DNA of 64,000 nt from DATJKD01 sp963728295 (lineage in GTDB: Bacteria > Pseudomonadota > Gammaproteobacteria > Steroidobacterales > Steroidobacteraceae). The translations under genes and the position numbers were made by a program. The notes beneath the pieces were generated by a model. It searched no databases. It was not told the origin of the DNA and worked only from the letters and a program-made list of their open reading frames with translations. This document shows, in pieces, positions 1 to 9,011 of this stretch (position 1 is the first letter of the stretch; every line of letters starts with the position of its first letter). The DNA is taken from contig CAVSKB010000011.1 in NCBI GenBank assembly GCA_963728295.1, forward strand, positions 434,001 to 498,000, read 5' to 3'.

Positions 1-1362
1 CTTGAGAAACTGCAGCACCATCGCAAGTCGCACGCGGTGTTCGGGCACCTCGGGTCCGCCGGCCGCGACGTAGATGTCGAGGAATTCACGCCAGTCCATG
101 ACGTCTTCCGCGTAGACCCGGGCGATCCCGAGGTCCTCGGCCGGATCGCCCACGTGGGCGAACTCCCAGTCGAGTACCGCCGTGAGCCGATCGGCATCGA
201 TCAGGAAATTGTAAGGACCGGAGTCCCCGTGAACGACCGCAAGCGTGCCCGGATCCCGCCTGGCCTCGTGCCGTGCCCAGGCGTAGGCGTAGTCGACGAG
301 CGGAGACGCCTTGGTCGCATTGGTGCGCCACTTCAGCTCGTACTGGTCGATCAGCGATTCGAGGCCGTTCGCGGTGGTTGAGCCGCTTGCAAAGCCAAGC
401 TCCGCGGGCGCGGTGCGATGAAGGGAGGCGAGCATGCGCGCCAGATCGCGGAACGCGCCGGGGCAGGGCGTCTTCAAACCAAAATAACTGCCGGGCGCCG
501 TACCCTTGAGACGCTCGACGAGCATGAACGGTGGACCGATCTCGGACTCCGCCGCTTCGAGATGCAGAGGGCGCGGCACGGCCAGACCCATGGCCGACAG
601 CTTCGCCAGCGGCTGGTACTCGTCCCGGACCTTGGTTCCCTCGTACCGCAGGGCGTAATCCTGGCGGATGACCACGGCGGTCGGCAGAACATCGGTGCCG
701 CCTAACGTCACGAAGAAAGTTTTCTTCGAGCGACCACCGGGAATGGGGATCACCTCGGTGGCGGCGATCTGCGGGGACCGCGGAAACGCACGCCGCAGAT
801 ACGCCGTCACCGTCGAAACGGTCGGCGACGGTCCTGCGGCAGTGCTCGGCTGCTCGGTACGTCCGCTGCTGGCCGGCGCAGGGCCGACCGGCCGGCTGCA
901 GGCCGAGTCGTAAGTCGTGAGCCACCGATGATCGATCGATCCCAGCCGCGCCAGCGCCGCCTCGATTTTCGATTGCCCGGCACCAGCCGTGCGTTCCCGT
1001 ACGACATCGGCGGCTCCTCGCGCAATCTCAGCACCGAGGCTGCGCAGTGCAGCGACCTCGCGTTGACACGCCAAGCCGCGCTCCGACGGGATGTCCTCCA
1101 GAGCCTTGTGCCACGCGTTGATCTTGTCGCCGAAAGCCACGGGTGGGAGCTCATGGAGGGTCTCGGCGATAGCCGTGCGAATCGCCGGCACGAGCTCCGC
1201 CGCAACTTCCGGGAGCACGTCGATTTCGGCTGCGAGATTCTGCAGCACCAGCCGCGAAAAGTTCGCGCGCTCGATGGCGTCGGCGGAGCTGAGCTCGGGG
1301 ATGATGCGCTCGCTGAGTTCAGCGCCGATGGCCCGCATGAAGAGTGAGCTTGTCTCCGACAT
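1..1362 (-). CDS. APH-family phosphotransferase with N-terminal helical extension (C-terminus beyond window)
   Basis: Predicted cytosolic ATP-dependent small-molecule kinase of the aminoglycoside phosphotransferase/choline kinase fold. The frame is open from the ATG at 1362 to the left edge, about 453 codons. The first ~170 residues are helical and charged with no recognised domain; the APH domain follows, opening with an ATP-loop-like PIPGGRSKKTFFV and carrying the catalytic HGDSGPYN loop and the metal-binding DWE, both intact. The C-terminal end is cut off by the window. It lies 7 bp downstream of the enoyl-CoA hydratase on the same strand, so the two are probably cotranscribed. Two other kinases here (22436-23954 and 55904-57323) have the same long helical N-terminus. 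Family known, substrate unknown; no aminoglycoside context is visible. Confidence 0.85.
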   Translation of the reverse strand, partial: MSETSSLFMRAIGAELSERIIPELSSADAIERANFSRLVLQNLAAEIDVLPEVAAELVPAIRTAIAETLHELPPVAFGDKINAWHKALEDIPSERGLACQREVAALRSLGAEIARGAADVVRERTAGAGQSKIEAALARLGSIDHRWLTTYDSACSRPVGPAPASSGRTEQPSTAAGPSPTVSTVTAYLRRAFPRSPQIAATEVIPIPGGRSKKTFFVTLGGTDVLPTAVVIRQDYALRYEGTKVRDEYQPLAKLSAMGLAVPRPLHLEAAESEIGPPFMLVERLKGTAPGSYFGLKTPCPGAFRDLARMLASLHRTAPAELGFASGSTTANGLESLIDQYELKWRTNATKASPLVDYAYAWARHEARRDPGTLAVVHGDSGPYNFLIDADRLTAVLDWEFAHVGDPAEDLGIARVYAEDVMDWREFLDIYVAAGGPEVPEHRVRLAMVLQFLK

Positions 1363-1369
1363 GGATTCC

Positions 1370-2164
1370 CTAACGCCCCGTGAACCCGGCCTTGCGCTTC
1401 TCGAAGAATGCCGAGAGGCCTTCGACCCAGTCGTTGGTCAGCGCCGCTCCGGAATAGCTCTCGGCTTCGAGCCTTCCCTGCTCCTCCAGGGAGTTTTCCA
1501 GCGAGGCGAGGATCTGGTTCCGGATGAGACCGTAGGCTCTGGTGGGACCGGCTGCGAGGCGCTGCACGAGCTTCTGGGTTTCGGCATCGAGCTGCTCAGC
1601 GGGCACGACGAAGTTGATCAGGCCGATGCGCTGCGCCTCGGTCGCCGAGAGCCGGTCCGCGAGCAGGGCCAGCTCCATCGCCTTGCGCGTGCCGATCTGC
1701 CGCGGCAGGTAATAGGTCGTGAGGCCGTCGACACTGCCGCCGTGCAGCGCGTGAGCGACGAAGAAGAAAGCCGATTCCGCGGCGATGACGAGGTCGCATG
1801 CCGCCACCAGGCCGACCGCCGCACCGGCGACGGCCCCCTGGACGCTCGCAACCATCGGCTTGTTTAGCCGGCGCATCGCGCGGCCGAGCTGGTTGTACTG
1901 GTGTATCGGTTCTGCGATCCGGACGGTCTTCTCGGCGGGCGGCATCTTCATGATCTCGCCGATGCTGCCCAGATCGCCGCCGGCCATGAAGTTCTTGCCG
2001 TTGCCGCGAATCAGCAGGCAACGCACGCCGTCGTCATGCTCCACGGCGGTGATGAAATCGATCATCGACGGGATCCAGGCCGGATCGAAGGCGTTCGCCT
2101 TGTCCGGCTTGTTGAAGGTCATCGTCGCGAACGATCCGGTCTTGTCGAAGAGAATTTCGGGCAT
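1370..2164 (-). CDS. Enoyl-CoA hydratase/isomerase family protein (PaaG-like, lacks the hydratase Glu pair)
   Basis: Crotonase-fold protein of 264 aa, expected to act on an acyl-CoA. The oxyanion-hole segment GKNFMAGGDL and the central GAVAGAAVGLVAACD helix are visible. The two glutamates of true hydratases are replaced (GLVA where CELA is usual, AHALHGG where PExxxG is usual), while a downstream SVDG aspartate remains, as in dienoyl-CoA or PaaG-type isomerases, so isomerase activity is more likely than hydration. The start at 2164 has AGGTG 8 bases upstream; 2170 is an alternative ATG. It heads the pair with the APH kinase and is divergent from the AttH-like gene at 2343. Its closest relative in the window is the protein at 39084-39884. 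Confidence 0.85.
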   Translation of the reverse strand: MPEILFDKTGSFATMTFNKPDKANAFDPAWIPSMIDFITAVEHDDGVRCLLIRGNGKNFMAGGDLGSIGEIMKMPPAEKTVRIAEPIHQYNQLGRAMRRLNKPMVASVQGAVAGAAVGLVAACDLVIAAESAFFFVAHALHGGSVDGLTTYYLPRQIGTRKAMELALLADRLSATEAQRIGLINFVVPAEQLDAETQKLVQRLAAGPTRAYGLIRNQILASLENSLEEQGRLEAESYSGAALTNDWVEGLSAFFEKRKAGFTGR

Positions 2165-2268
2165 CGTCATGCACCTGTTGCAGGAGAGTTCGAGAGGCCG
2201 TGCGCCGCGAGCCGCTGTGCCGCCACCCGGGATGCCGGGCAAAGGTCGCAGCGGCTGGGGCCGCGATA

Positions 2269-2300
2269 CGCTTGCACTCGCGGTCACTATTCGGTAAGCA
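2269..2300 (+). promoter_or_regulatory. Predicted promoter of the AttH-like gene with a CGCTTGCACTCG site
   Basis: TTGCAC at 2272-2277 and TAAGCA at 2295-2300 are 17 bases apart, about 45 bases before the ATG at 2343. The 12-mer over the -35 element differs by one base from the one in the repeat at 17348-17359. The -10 match is weak; this is inference. Confidence 0.35.
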
Positions 2301-2342
2301 TGATAACTATATCTCGTCCAGCAGCATACTCCGGAGAGGACC

Positions 2343-3581
2343 ATGCACGAGCCCCCCGCTACCGAGTACCCCTTGACCCCGTACGACGAGTTCCCGGTGC
2401 ATCAGGCGCCCTATCCGGTCAGTTACGTTCCATCGACGGACTACGCATGGGACGAGGGCTACTTCTACGGCGTATACAGCGCCGATGCGCAGCTCTTCAT
2501 GATCACCGGGATGCGCATGAATCCCAACGCCGACATCCTGGGCGCGCACGTGGGCGTGAATTTCCGTGGCCGCCAGCGGACCGCGCGCCTGTCGCGGCCG
2601 TGGCGACAGCACTGGTACACGCAGCTAGGGCCGCTGCGCTACGACGTCATCGAGCCCTACAGGAACATTCGCCTGCTGCTCGAGCCGAACGAGGCCGGCT
2701 TTTCCTTCGACTTGAACTGGCTGGGACTCGGGCCACCGCACCTGAGCAGTCACCACCTTGCAACGGTCCGGGGCCGTCGCACGACCGATCAGACTCGCTA
2801 CAACCAGGTGGGCGTCGCTCGTGGCTGGATCGAGATCGACGGCAAGAGGTTCGATGTGAATCCGGAATCCTGGGGCGGATGCCGCGACCATTCGTGGGGC
2901 GTCTACGAGGCGCGCCCGCCGCTGGTGCCCGATCCCAGGTGGTTGCCGCCGAAACCGATGGAGGGGCCGCAGCGAGCGCTGCGCTTCTCCATGTTCTTCG
3001 CAGCCGGCGAATACTCCGGCCACTTCCATCTCCACGAAGACGAGGATGGCCGGCAGGTGCCGACCAACGACGCGTTTGGCATCCCGTTCGAAGGCGGCGT
3101 CGATCTGGGCTTCGACCGGCGCACGCATTTCGTGGCCTGCACTCACCGGCTCGAGTTCACGCCCGGCACGCGTTCGCTTTCGAAGGGACGGATGGGGCTG
3201 AAAGATGCCGCCGGCGGTGCATGGACGATCGACTTCGATGTGGCCTGGCCACCGGCGCCGGTAATACAGGCGGGCTACCACCTTGGGAGCTGGCGCGATG
3301 GCGGAACCATCGCGACCTATCATGGCGCCGGCAACCCGTATTTCGAGTGGGACGAGTTCGACTTCTCACGCCAGCCCGCTCCGCACACCCTCTATGGCCA
3401 GACCGAGCCGCGTTCGGTGTACGGCGTTGAGCACGTGGCCCGGATTCGTCTTACCGACCCCAGCGGGAAGACGGTCTCCGGACTGGCGGAGATCGAGGTC
3501 TTCCTGAATGGCCGCTATGCGCCGTACGGATTCGAGGCGCAGCAGGCCAAGGGTGGGTTGACCGGGCGAGGCGTGCTGTAG
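2343..3581 (+). CDS. AttH/CrtC-like beta-barrel protein (DUF7064/7065 type), copy 1
   Basis: Protein of 412 aa resembling the large hydroxyneurosporene synthase/AttH-like group, in which characterised relatives act on isoprenoid chains (carotenoid 1,2-hydratase); most members have no known function. The signature RDHSWG lies near residue 185 after a long N-terminal sandwich rich in W, Y and F. No signal peptide or membrane segment is evident. The start at 2343 follows CGGAGAGGACC. It is the first gene of a + strand run with two SDRs and is divergent from the hydratase/kinase pair. Three paralogues occur in the window (13527, 23951, 54863), each next to a kinase. Family assignment is by overall pattern and the RDHS motif; the catalytic role is not established. 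Confidence 0.75.
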   Translation: MHEPPATEYPLTPYDEFPVHQAPYPVSYVPSTDYAWDEGYFYGVYSADAQLFMITGMRMNPNADILGAHVGVNFRGRQRTARLSRPWRQHWYTQLGPLRYDVIEPYRNIRLLLEPNEAGFSFDLNWLGLGPPHLSSHHLATVRGRRTTDQTRYNQVGVARGWIEIDGKRFDVNPESWGGCRDHSWGVYEARPPLVPDPRWLPPKPMEGPQRALRFSMFFAAGEYSGHFHLHEDEDGRQVPTNDAFGIPFEGGVDLGFDRRTHFVACTHRLEFTPGTRSLSKGRMGLKDAAGGAWTIDFDVAWPPAPVIQAGYHLGSWRDGGTIATYHGAGNPYFEWDEFDFSRQPAPHTLYGQTEPRSVYGVEHVARIRLTDPSGKTVSGLAEIEVFLNGRYAPYGFEAQQAKGGLTGRGVL

Positions 3582-3613
3582 CGCGGTCGGCAGCGGCGCG
3601 CGGAAGGGCAAAC

Positions 3614-4436
3614 ATGGCACTCGGGACTCTCGACGGGAAAATCGCCGTGGTGACAGGCGCGGCGCGAGGAATCGGTCGCGCGCTGGTCGAAGAGCTGGTC
3701 GCCCAGGGCGCGTCGGTCTGTCTCGCGGACCTCGACGAAGTGCCGCTCGACGAGACGACACGCGAGATCTCGGGGCGCCTTCGGCCCGGGCAGCGACTGC
3801 TCGCGCAGCCCACGGATGTCGCGCAGCCCGACTCCGTGGAGACGCTCGCATCGGTGGCCTGCTCACGCCTCGGCGATGTCGACCTACTATGTGCAAATGC
3901 GGGCGTGACCACGGCCTATGGCGGTGCCCCTGACGAGATGCCGCTGGCCGACTGGCATCGGCAATTCGACGTCAACGTCTTCGGCATCGTGCATTGCCTG
4001 CAGTCGTTCCTCCCGCGCATGCGCGCCAGGACCAGCCCATCGCACGTGCTTATCACAGGGTCGTCGGCGGGACTCCTGCCGACCGCGAATCGTGCGGCGT
4101 ACTGTGCCTCCAAGCACGCGGTCGTCAGGTCTTGGCGAGTCGCTGTACCTGCAGTTGAAGGGCACGCCGATCGGCGTCAGCCTTCTTTGCCCGGGCGTGA
4201 CGGCGACGCGGATGCTCGATCCGGACCTCAATCGGCCAGAGGGGAAGCCCGGCAGGCCGTTGAATCCCGCCCTGCTCGCGCAGGCAAAGACGCCGGCGCA
4301 CGTGGCACGGCTGGCGGTCGATGCCGTCCGCAGCGGCAGGTTCTGGGTGCTCACGCACGACGACATCGGTCCGGCCGTGATCGCGCGCGCGGCGGCGATC
4401 GCCGGCGCGGCGCCACCGCCGGATTCGTATCACTAG
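3614..4436 (+). CDS. SDR family oxidoreductase (frameshifted)
   Basis: Classical short-chain dehydrogenase, about 273 aa when the frame is restored; NAD(P)-dependent oxidation or reduction of an alcohol/ketone. The cofactor motif TGAARGIG, NAG at NANAG and the catalytic YCASK are present. An extra A at about 4127 shifts the frame just after YCASKHAVV; the rest (GLGESLYLQLKG to the stop at 4436) continues normally in the second frame. The start at 3614 has GGAAGGGC 5 bases upstream. It sits 32 bp behind the AttH-like gene. A single odd base with a well-preserved remainder fits an assembly indel as well as a young pseudogene. Confidence 0.8.
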
Positions 4437-4477
4437 CGCGAAGACGGCCCGACGGCTGACTCGCAAGGCGGAATTCC

Positions 4478-5260
4478 CTGGGCCGGCTCACGAACAAGGT
4501 TGCGATCGTCACGGGTGGCGGCGGTGGCATCGGCCGCGCGACGGTAGAGCGATTCGCGGAGGAAGGTGCCGCGATCGTCGTCGCCGAGCTGGACGAGGCG
4601 ACCGGTGAGGCGGCGGCGACGGCAAGCCGGGCGCTTGGCGCCCGCGCCACGTTTCTCCGGCTCGACGCGGGTGACGAGGCGAGCTGGACCGACGTCATCG
4701 CCAGGACCCTGGAGCTCCACGGCGCGCTCCATATCGTCGTCAACAATGCCGCGCATCGGACGCCGCTCACCATCGACGACACCAGCGGCGACGTCTGGGA
4801 CGCGAATCAGCGCGTCACGGCCCGGGGAGTGTTTCTCGGCACGAAGCTCGGCGCCGAAGCGATGCGGCATGGTGGCTCGATCGTCAATGTCGCGAGCATC
4901 GCCGCCTTCGTCGGGCTGCCGGAGTCGTTCTCCTACAGCGCGGCGAAGGGCGCCGTGCGGGCGCTGTCCCGGTCGGCCGCCGTGCACTATGCACGGCAGA
5001 AGCGCGGCGTCAGGGTCAACGTCGTGGCTCCGGGCTCGACGCGCACCGAGGCCGTGCAGAGGCAGCTCGAGCGCATGGCTGCCGAACGCGGCGACACTGC
5101 CGCGGCCGATCTTCTGGCGGAAATCCTGCGCACGGTGCCGCTCGCGCGCATGGCCGAACCGCGCGAGATCGCCGACGCCATCGTCTTTCTGGCCTCGGAC
5201 GAGGCGAGCTACATCACGGGTGCCGAGCTGCTCGTCGATGGTGGCCTGACGGCGACCTAA
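4478..5260 (+). CDS. SDR family oxidoreductase with apparent CTG start
   Basis: Classical SDR of about 260 aa: TGGGGGIG cofactor loop, NNAA, catalytic YSAAK and a C-terminal DGG segment (LLVDGGLTAT). The frame is closed upstream by a stop at 4457, and no ATG, GTG or TTG lies between it and the conserved beginning (GRLTNKVAIVTGG). The only plausible start is CTG at 4478, preceded by AAGGCGG at good spacing; an ATG to CTG error or mutation is the other explanation. Starting at the first internal ATG (4829 region) would remove the whole cofactor domain. It follows the preceding SDR by about 40 bp in the same direction. Confidence 0.8.
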   Translation: MGRLTNKVAIVTGGGGGIGRATVERFAEEGAAIVVAELDEATGEAAATASRALGARATFLRLDAGDEASWTDVIARTLELHGALHIVVNNAAHRTPLTIDDTSGDVWDANQRVTARGVFLGTKLGAEAMRHGGSIVNVASIAAFVGLPESFSYSAAKGAVRALSRSAAVHYARQKRGVRVNVVAPGSTRTEAVQRQLERMAAERGDTAAADLLAEILRTVPLARMAEPREIADAIVFLASDEASYITGAELLVDGGLTAT

Positions 5261-5293
5261 CCTGATCTGCCAACCTGCCAGCCGTGGCCCCGG

Positions 5294-6190
5294 TCAGCGC
5301 TTCAGCTCGGCTGCATGTGCAGCGAGAAATTCACGCACTGACTGCGGCGGCTTGCCGGTCAACTTTTGAACGGAGTCGCTCACGTTCGCGACGTTACCGG
5401 CCCGCGTGTTGATGTCGATAGCCGCCATGAGCTCAACCACCGGCGGAGGCAAACCGGCGGCTCTCAAGTCGGCTTGTAACTGATCGGCAGTCACCGGGAC
5501 ATGAGTCAGCGTTCTGCCCGTCAGCTCGCTTACCATCTTCGCGAGCTCGGCGGAACCGATCGGATCCGGTCCAGTGACGTCCAGCTTGGATCTTGTGGCG
5601 GATTCAGAGGTCAATGCGGCGGCGCATGCCCGTGCGCAGTCTTCGCGAGTGACGTATGCCACGCCCGCGTCGCCGGCGGCTGAACGCAGCTGGCCGGTCG
5701 CGAGCGCGGCGGAAAGCGACAGCAGCAGATAATCGGTGTACCAGCAGTCTCGAAGGATGGTCCATGTGAGGGGCGCTGCAGCGAGCGCCTGTTCGGTGCC
5801 GTAGTGGTCGGACGCAAACGGGATGGGAGAGCCCGGTTCCGGGCGCATCATGGACGTGTAGACCACGTGTTTGATACCCGCCTTGCACGCGGCTGCGACC
5901 GCCGTCCGGTGTTGTCTCAGACGTGCGCCGGGAACGTCCACCTTGTCCGTACTGATGACCAAGACGCGTGCAGCGCCGGAAAAGGCTGCAGCCAACCCGG
6001 CTTCATCGTCGAAATCCGCCCTGCGCACGATGACGCCACGCGCCGCCTGGTCGGCGAGGCGCTCCGGATTGCGCGTGCCCGCCACTACGCGCTCCGGCGG
6101 AACATTGTGCGTATCGAGCAAGTGGGCCAGCACGCGTCGGCCGAGTTGACCGGAAGCGCCGGTGACGAACAAAGTCTGCGGAGTTGGCAT
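5294..6190 (-). CDS. NmrA/QorB-like NAD(P)-binding reductase (atypical SDR)
   Basis: Atypical SDR of 298 aa similar to NmrA-like NAD(P)H:quinone oxidoreductase 2 (QorB). The N-terminal cofactor loop TGASGQLG is typical, followed by FDDE and the VYTSM segment; the catalytic YxxxK tyrosine is not expected in this group. It probably reduces a quinone-like or other small carbonyl compound, or senses NADP. The ATG at 6190 begins MPTPQTLFVTG; 6202 is an alternative. It lies 20 bp downstream of another - strand SDR and converges with the SDR at 4478-5260. Confidence 0.85.
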   Translation of the reverse strand: MPTPQTLFVTGASGQLGRRVLAHLLDTHNVPPERVVAGTRNPERLADQAARGVIVRRADFDDEAGLAAAFSGAARVLVISTDKVDVPGARLRQHRTAVAAACKAGIKHVVYTSMMRPEPGSPIPFASDHYGTEQALAAAPLTWTILRDCWYTDYLLLSLSAALATGQLRSAAGDAGVAYVTREDCARACAAALTSESATRSKLDVTGPDPIGSAELAKMVSELTGRTLTHVPVTADQLQADLRAAGLPPPVVELMAAIDINTRAGNVANVSDSVQKLTGKPPQSVREFLAAHAAELKR

Positions 6191-6210
6191 ATCTGACTTC
6201 AATGCTGCTG

Positions 6211-7003
6211 CTAGACCACGAAACCTCCATCAACCGACAGCACCGCGCCCGTAACGTAGGTTGATTCGTCGGAGCACAGCCAGAGCACCGCGCTCGCGAT
6301 CTCACCCACCGTGCCTGCGCGGCCCATCGGAATCTTCTGCTGAATTGCCGTGAACTTCTCGGGCGCGGTAGCGATGCGCTCCGCCATCATGTCGGTGGTC
6401 GTAAGACCCGGGCACACCGCACTCACGCGTATGCCCTTCGATGCGTACTCCAGCGCGACACTTTTCGTGAGCCCGATGACCGCGTGCTTGCTCGCGTAGT
6501 ACGCCGACGCGCGGGCGCCACCGCGCAGACCGGCCGTGGATGAGCAGTTGACGATACTGCCACCGCCGGCGCGCAGCATCTCCGGGATCTCGTATTTCAT
6601 GCAGAGCCACGTGCCCTTCAGGTTTACGGCGACCGTCGTGTCGAAGTCAGACTCCTCGAATTCGACGATGTCCTTCGCGACGCTGCCGGTGATCCCGGCG
6701 TTGTTGAAGGCGATGTCCAGGCGGCCGTAGTGCTCGACGCAGGATTGCACCGTCGCGCGCACGGACGCGGCCTGCGTCGACATCGGTCGCCACGAAGATC
6801 GCATCGCCGCCGGCTTCCCGGATCAACCGCAACGTACCGTCGCCCTCGGCCTGGCGTCTGGCCGCAACGACGACCTTCGCGCCTTCCCGCGCGAGCGCGA
6901 CGCACACCCCCCGACCAATGCCGGAGTTACCGCCCGTCACCAATGCGACCTTGTCGGTGAATCGCCGACGTTCGAGTGGCGCAGCATCGGACTGCCCCGT
7001 CAT
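6211..7003 (-). CDS. SDR family oxidoreductase (frameshifted)
   Basis: Classical SDR, about 264 aa when joined. The N-terminal part (from the ATG at 7003, AGGAA 6 bases upstream) has TGGNSGIG; after a one-base excess at about 6779 the second frame continues with RLDIAFNNAG, catalytic YYASK and the C-terminal SVDGGFVV. Joining the frames gives an uninterrupted family match, so the break is likely one indel. It is the first gene of a two-gene - strand unit with the NmrA-like reductase and is divergent from the hydratase at 7193; the palindrome at 7044 lies between them. Confidence 0.8.
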
Positions 7004-7043
7004 GCTGGTTCCTCAGGGTCCGGTTTGATGGGCGGAAGCAAAT

Positions 7044-7055
7044 CGTTAGCTAACG
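7044..7055. promoter_or_regulatory. Perfect 12 bp palindrome, candidate operator
   Basis: CGTTAGCTAACG reads the same on both strands and sits in the 189 bp divergent intergenic region between the SDR (start 7003) and the ECH (start 7193). Related 12-mers occur in other intergenic regions here (2269, 12606, 17348, 38856, 38925, 47625). No other feature is evident in this intergenic region. Confidence 0.4.
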
Positions 7056-7192
7056 CACAATAGTTCGCCGCTGGGTCGGTTGTCAAACAGCATCGGTGGT
7101 GAGGTCACCCATGCGTTTGGCGGCTTGCAAAGGCCCCGCCATTTTGATTAGCGTGCGAAGCATTCCCAGTGCCTCCACGAGCGGCCGCCCCC

Positions 7193-7984
7193 ATGTCGGC
7201 ATACAAGAGCCTGCGCTACGAGATCGACGGACACATTGCCCGACTCACGCTGAATCGGCCCGACGTGCTGAACGCCATCGACGACGAGATGCACGCCGAT
7301 CTTCTCGAGGTGCTGCTCGGCGTTCGAGGCGAGGCGGACGTGCGCGCCGTGGTGTTCGCCGCCGAGGGCAAGGCGTTCTCTGCGGGTGGCGATCTCAACG
7401 AAGTCCTCCGGTTGCAGGCGGACGTCGCGAAGCGCACTCGCATGTGCGAGACGGGCATGCGCATCATCAACGCGCTCATCGACATCCCGGTGCCGGTGAT
7501 CGTCGCTCTGCACGGCGACGCGATGGGGCTCGGAGCTTCGCTGGCGCTGGGTGGGGACATCGTCGTCGCGAGCAGGACGGCCCGCATCGCCGATCCTCAC
7601 GTGAAAGTCGGGCTGGTGGCCGGCGATGGCGGCTGCCTGTTCTGGCCGGCCTCCATCGGGATGCACAGAGCGCGACGCTATCTCCTCACCGGCGACGTGA
7701 TGTCAGCCGAGGACGCTTGGCGGTTCGGCCTGGTGACCGATCTCGTGGACTCGCCCGAGGAATGCCTGGCGGCTGCGGACAAGATTGCCGGGCGGATCGC
7801 CGGGTTGCCGCCGATCGCCGTGCGCGGCACGAAGCGCTCGCTCAACGCCCTGGTCAAGGCGCGTGCGCGTGAGGCCTTCGATATCTCAATGGCGCACGAA
7901 TTCGAGTCCGCGGGTTCGGAGGACGTGGTCGAGGCTGTTGCCGCGGCGCGGGAAAAGCGCAAACCGGTGTATCGCAACCGCTGA
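7193..7984 (+). CDS. Enoyl-CoA hydratase/isomerase family protein
   Basis: Crotonase-fold protein of 263 aa, first gene of a compact + strand operon. Oxyanion-hole motif KAFSAGGDL and the GDAMGLGASLALGGD helix are clear. The hydratase glutamates are not in their usual places (ASLA, ADPHVKVG), and a GDGG aspartate occupies the dienoyl-CoA isomerase position, so a true 2-enoyl-CoA hydratase role is doubtful. The start at 7193 (MSAYKSLRYE) matches family beginnings; GTG at 7169 in frame would add eight unlikely residues. Followed after 57 bp by a quinone reductase. Confidence 0.88.
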   Translation: MSAYKSLRYEIDGHIARLTLNRPDVLNAIDDEMHADLLEVLLGVRGEADVRAVVFAAEGKAFSAGGDLNEVLRLQADVAKRTRMCETGMRIINALIDIPVPVIVALHGDAMGLGASLALGGDIVVASRTARIADPHVKVGLVAGDGGCLFWPASIGMHRARRYLLTGDVMSAEDAWRFGLVTDLVDSPEECLAAADKIAGRIAGLPPIAVRGTKRSLNALVKARAREAFDISMAHEFESAGSEDVVEAVAAAREKRKPVYRNR

Positions 7985-8041
7985 TACGTCAACGGGCCGC
8001 GCGTCCGCGCGCTTCCAGGTGTCACGACAGAGGGGTTCACG

Positions 8042-8983
8042 ATGAAGATGACCAACGCGATTCGCTTTCACGACTATGGCGGTCCCGAGGTCATGAAGGT
8101 GGAGCAGATCCCCTTGCCCGTGCCGCAGGCCGACGAAATCCTCGTGCGCGTGCACGCGATGGGTGTCAACCCTGTCGACTGGAAAGTCCGCGAGGGGTTG
8201 GCGCGTAAGCGGCTGAATATCCCACTGCCTGCGATTCCCGGTGGGGACATCTCAGGGGTCATCGAGCAGGTCGGTGCGGCGGCGAGCGGCGTCAGCGTCG
8301 GTCAGCCGGTCTTTGCGATGGTCGGTCTGCTCGGCGCCTACGCGGAGCACGTCGCGATCAAGCCCGGCATCACGGCACCGAAGCCCGCAAACCTGGATCA
8401 CGTGCAGGCCGCATCGGTCCCGCTCGCGGCGCTCACTGCGTGGAAGGGGTTGTTCGAGCTGGGAGGGCTGGAGCGCGGGCAGCGTGTCCTGATCCATGCA
8501 GCCGCGGGCGGCGTGGGCAGCTTCGCCGTGCAGCTTGCCCGCAATGCGGGTGCGAAGGTCGTGGGCACCGCGTCGGCGGACAACGTCGCCTACCTGCGCG
8601 AGCTCGGTGCCGACGAGGTCATCGACTACCGGAAGGGGTCGTTCGACGCGCATGACCACAGCTTCGACGTAGTTCTCGACCTCATCGGCGGCGAGACCGG
8701 CGCGCGTTCACTGAAGCTGCTCAAGAAAGGCGGGATTCATGTCGGTGTCCTGCCACCCCCGGAAGCCGTGCTGCAACAGGCCGAGGCGGCTGGCCTGCGC
8801 GTGGCGGCCGTGCAGGTTGTCCCAGACGGAGGCCGGCTGCGGGAGATCGGCAAGCTGATCGAGGCCGGAAAGCTCCGAACGACGGTCGCTGCGGTGTTCC
8901 CACTCGATCAGGCCGCGCAGGCGCACGAAGAGAGCAAGAAGGGGCATACGCGCGGCAAGATCGTGCTGAAGAGCATCGGTTGA
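8042..8983 (+). CDS. Zinc-independent NADPH:quinone reductase-like MDR protein
   Basis: Medium-chain dehydrogenase/reductase of 313 aa without the zinc ligands of alcohol dehydrogenases. Residues ~55-75 hold PGGDISGVIEQVG; the NADPH-binding loop AAAGGVGSFAVQLA is near residue 150. Such proteins reduce quinones, enones or activated double bonds with NADPH. It lies between ECH and SDR genes in a five-gene operon (7193-12180) for acyl-CoA/epoxide chemistry. Start ATG at 8042, with AGAGGGG 7 bases upstream. Confidence 0.9.
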   Translation: MKMTNAIRFHDYGGPEVMKVEQIPLPVPQADEILVRVHAMGVNPVDWKVREGLARKRLNIPLPAIPGGDISGVIEQVGAAASGVSVGQPVFAMVGLLGAYAEHVAIKPGITAPKPANLDHVQAASVPLAALTAWKGLFELGGLERGQRVLIHAAAGGVGSFAVQLARNAGAKVVGTASADNVAYLRELGADEVIDYRKGSFDAHDHSFDVVLDLIGGETGARSLKLLKKGGIHVGVLPPPEAVLQQAEAAGLRVAAVQVVPDGGRLREIGKLIEAGKLRTTVAAVFPLDQAAQAHEESKKGHTRGKIVLKSIG

Positions 8984-9011
8984 CGGACAGGCTGATACGG
9001 AGAACCGGACC

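Noticed and set aside
86..925. Long - strand ORF rich in Arg and Ala
   Set aside because: It is a frame-shifted shadow of the APH kinase whose true frame (open to the left edge) carries HGDSGPYN and DWE.
1..1362. Antibiotic (aminoglycoside) resistance role for the APH-family genes
   Set aside because: All six such kinases sit among acyl-CoA and oxygenase genes; the fold alone does not support resistance.
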